The notes under the pieces were generated by a model. It worked only from the letters and a program-made list of their open reading frames with translations, was not told where the DNA came from and searched no databases. Positions 30,510-32,103 of a DNA stretch of 32,103 bases are shown here, in pieces. Made by a program: the position numbers and the translations under genes. The first letter of the stretch is position 1. Every line of letters starts with the position of its first letter. The stretch is from Planctomycetaceae bacterium (GTDB taxonomy: Bacteria > Planctomycetota > Planctomycetia > Pirellulales > UBA1268), in the NCBI GenBank assembly GCA_005791575.1, contig SXWA01000217.1, positions 1 through 32,103 on the forward strand, in the 5' to 3' direction.

Positions 30510-32103
30510 GCCGTCCACCAGCCGATGGCGGCCAGCACCACACAGCCGAGGAGCACGCCGTCGCGCCAGGTGATCCGGTCGCTGCGCCGGTGGAAGCGGA
30601 GCTGATCGAGGAGGGCGCCGGTGGGGCAGCCGTGGCGGCAGTGTGCCATCGGCACCCGGCTGCTCGCCGCCAGGCCGACGACGAAGATCGCCAGGCTCGC
30701 CACCCCCGCCACCGTCGGCAGGTAGGCGTCGAACGGTTCGAGATCGACGAGACTCACCGGCAGCCGCAGCGCGGCCGCCGCCACCGCCACCAGCAGCAAC
30801 GCCCAGGGGAGCGCCGCCAGCCAGGGCCGCACCGGCCGCGGCAGCGACGACCGTGGCCGGACGGTGCGGAGGATCAGTTGCTGCGCCGCACCATGCGCGC
30901 AGAGGTGCGAGCAGAAGACGTTGCGGCCGGTCAGCGCCGGGGCGAGGAGCGCCACCGCCGTGAGGGCCACGAGCACCGGCGCCCCGCGCGGCACGCCATA
31001 CCGCGCCCAGCCGGCCAGATGGGCAAGTGACACCAGCGCCCCCGCACCGAAGCCGAGGTAGGCGAGGACCACGACCGGCAGCACGATCCGGCCGAACCGG
31101 CCACCGCGCAGCGGCGTCAGCGCCGTCGCCAGCCCGATCGCGATCACCGCCAGCGCCCCCCACTGGGGCCCTTCGATGCGGGTCCACCAGCGACTCCGTT
31201 GCCGCTCCTCCGACCGCGCCGCCCGGGCGCGGATGGCGCGGAGGATCCCCTCGGCGATCGCCTGACTGGTCATCGTCGCCCCGCTCACTCCTTCGACACC
31301 GTGCTGCTGCGGATCGCGCGTGGCGAGAAGCTCGATCGGCATCCCGTGCCACAACCCGGGAAACCGGCCGTCGCTGCGCACGTAGCCGACGTAGGGCTCG
31401 TTGTCGAAGCTGGCGAGCACCGCCACCCCACAGACCCGGTTCTGGGTGTCGAACCCCACCAGGGCGTCGGTCGGTCCCTGGTAGCCGATCGTCCGGTCGG
31501 CGGTCGGGCTGGTGCGGAGGAGGAAACCGAGCGGCAGCCGCTCCGGGCCATGGATGCGGATCACGTGCGGATCGCCGGGATCCTCCTCGAAGCTGACCAG
31601 GTCGGGAAAGATCCGCCGCAGGTCGTCGGCGCCGGGAGGCTGTGGAAAGAGGCCGCGAGGGGCGGTTGCCCCGAGCCGCAGCGCCACCGCGGCGGCGACC
31701 GCGTGGCTGGTGAGCGTGGCGCCGGCGACGTGCCGGTGCGGTCCCGCGGCGATCTCGGCAAGCGAGCTGCCGCGGAACGACTCCCAGAACCGCGCATCGG
31801 CGGCCACCGCGCCGACGTGCTCGCGCGTGTCGCGGCTGGAGAGGATCTCCATGCCGACGACCATCTGGTCACGGTCGCAGACGACCAGCACGTCGGTGGG
31901 GCCGGAGAAGCCGATCGCCGTGTCGCCGGCGGGGCTCGTGCACAGTGCCATGCCGACCGCCGCGCCGGCCGCATCGACGAGGGTCACCGCGCCACCGACT
32001 TCCGTCGCGGGGGGGCCGATCGCCGCGGCGGCGGGGAGGTGGGCGCGGATCCGCTCGAGCGGCAGCCGTGCCGGCCCGGTGGCGGCCTGCCGGGCGGCGC
32101 CGC
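30506..32103 (-). CDS. NosR/RnfG-like membrane protein with two FMN-binding domains (5' truncated by window edge)
   Basis: The frame is open to base 32103, so the start lies outside; the GTG at 31987 is internal. Two FMN-binding (RnfG/NqrC-type) domains are present. The second contains the flavinylation site GVEGVSGATMTSQ. The first has HVAGATLTSH, where the usual Ser before GAT is Ala but the acceptor Thr remains. Six membrane segments follow, beginning at WGALAVIAIGLATAL. Two cysteine motifs flank them as in NosR: FCSHLCAHGAAQQL (C-x3-C) and HCRHGCPTGALLDQL (C-x3-CP). No classical 4Fe-4S ferredoxin domain follows. Such proteins carry electrons across the membrane to covalent flavins outside. 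No nitrous-oxide reductase gene is visible, so a NosR role in denitrification is not supported here. It heads the operon with apbE. Confidence 0.88.
   Translation of the reverse strand, partial: GAARQAATGPARLPLERIRAHLPAAAAIGPPATEVGGAVTLVDAAGAAVGMALCTSPAGDTAIGFSGPTDVLVVCDRDQMVVGMEILSSRDTREHVGAVAADARFWESFRGSSLAEIAAGPHRHVAGATLTSHAVAAAVALRLGATAPRGLFPQPPGADDLRRIFPDLVSFEEDPGDPHVIRIHGPERLPLGFLLRTSPTADRTIGYQGPTDALVGFDTQNRVCGVAVLASFDNEPYVGYVRSDGRFPGLWHGMPIELLATRDPQQHGVEGVSGATMTSQAIAEGILRAIRARAARSEERQRSRWWTRIEGPQWGALAVIAIGLATALTPLRGGRFGRIVLPVVVLAYLGFGAGALVSLAHLAGWARYGVPRGAPVLVALTAVALLAPALTGRNVFCSHLCAHGAAQQLILRTVRPRSSLPRPVRPWLAALPWALLLVAVAAAALRLPVSLVDLEPFDAYLPTVAGVASLAIFVVGLAASSRVPMAHCRHGCPTGALLDQLRFHRRSDRITWRDGVLLGCVVLAAIGWWTA

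Noticed and set aside
27012-30605. 1197-codon plus-strand open frame over the pair B cytochrome-type and apbE genes
   Set aside because: This is an antisense shadow of recognised minus-strand genes with no family motif. The same applies to the plus-strand frames at 6766-7998 and 7670-9712.
30506-32103. NosR of a denitrification cluster
   Set aside because: No nosZ, nosD or other denitrification gene is visible, and the classical 4Fe-4S ferredoxin domain is missing, so only a NosR-like architecture is claimed.

Overview
The window reads as a chromosomal segment from a high-GC planctomycete, probably Pirellulales-like (inference from gene families only). The evidence is two pairs of a planctomycete cytochrome-c/DUF1549-DUF1553 protein with a DUF1501 protein, a DUF1559 prepilin-type protein next to a small lipoprotein, a PEP-CTERM-tagged SUMF1-domain protein, and a large bacterial alpha-2-macroglobulin. 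I see no rRNA, tRNA or CRISPR array.

Region 1 (1-2400): the 3' end of a secreted SUMF1-like protein with a strong 3' hairpin, an orphan Phd/YefM-type antitoxin followed by what looks like a 13-codon stub of its PIN-domain toxin, and thiD on the minus strand.

Region 2 (2399-6369) is a decayed defence island. The 5' end of one type I restriction-modification methylase gene (hsdM) runs rightward into an ISL3-type insertion sequence (2629-3976). The 5' end of a second, different hsdM runs leftward into its other end. Both genes stop within about three codons of the same homologous position. The IS has 22-bp terminal inverted repeats and no matching target duplication. Its transposase is frameshifted by a 26-bp tandem duplication. 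Immediately downstream lies an intact two-gene unit, an AAA ATPase (RloA-like) overlapping an RloB-like Toprim-type protein. This is a candidate anti-phage system of a kind originally named for its association with type I R-M loci.

Region 3 (6397-12356, minus strand): a DUF1501 protein and its upstream partner, a 1084-residue cytochrome-c/DUF1549/LamG/DUF1553 protein, then a fumarylacetoacetate-hydrolase-family enzyme, with a short truncated reading frame between them. Region 4 (12521-21732, plus strand): a 2044-residue alpha-2-macroglobulin that has lost its thioester cysteine and glutamine, a double NIPSNAP protein, a DUF202 membrane protein and an LctP-type lactate permease.

Region 5 (21735-23517, minus strand): a DUF1559 pseudopilin-like protein ending at a strong terminator, and a lipoprotein whose signal peptide is preceded by five 15-bp coding repeats. 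Region 6 (23932-25659): an exported FAD-dependent oxidoreductase. Region 7 (25678 to the right edge, minus strand): a tight four-gene operon. It runs from a NosR/RnfG-like membrane protein with two FMN-binding domains, to ApbE flavin transferase (4-nt overlap), to a cytochrome-c/DUF1549/DUF1553 protein, to a Tat-signalled DUF1501 protein. The order suggests an envelope redox module in which ApbE flavinylates the NosR-like protein.
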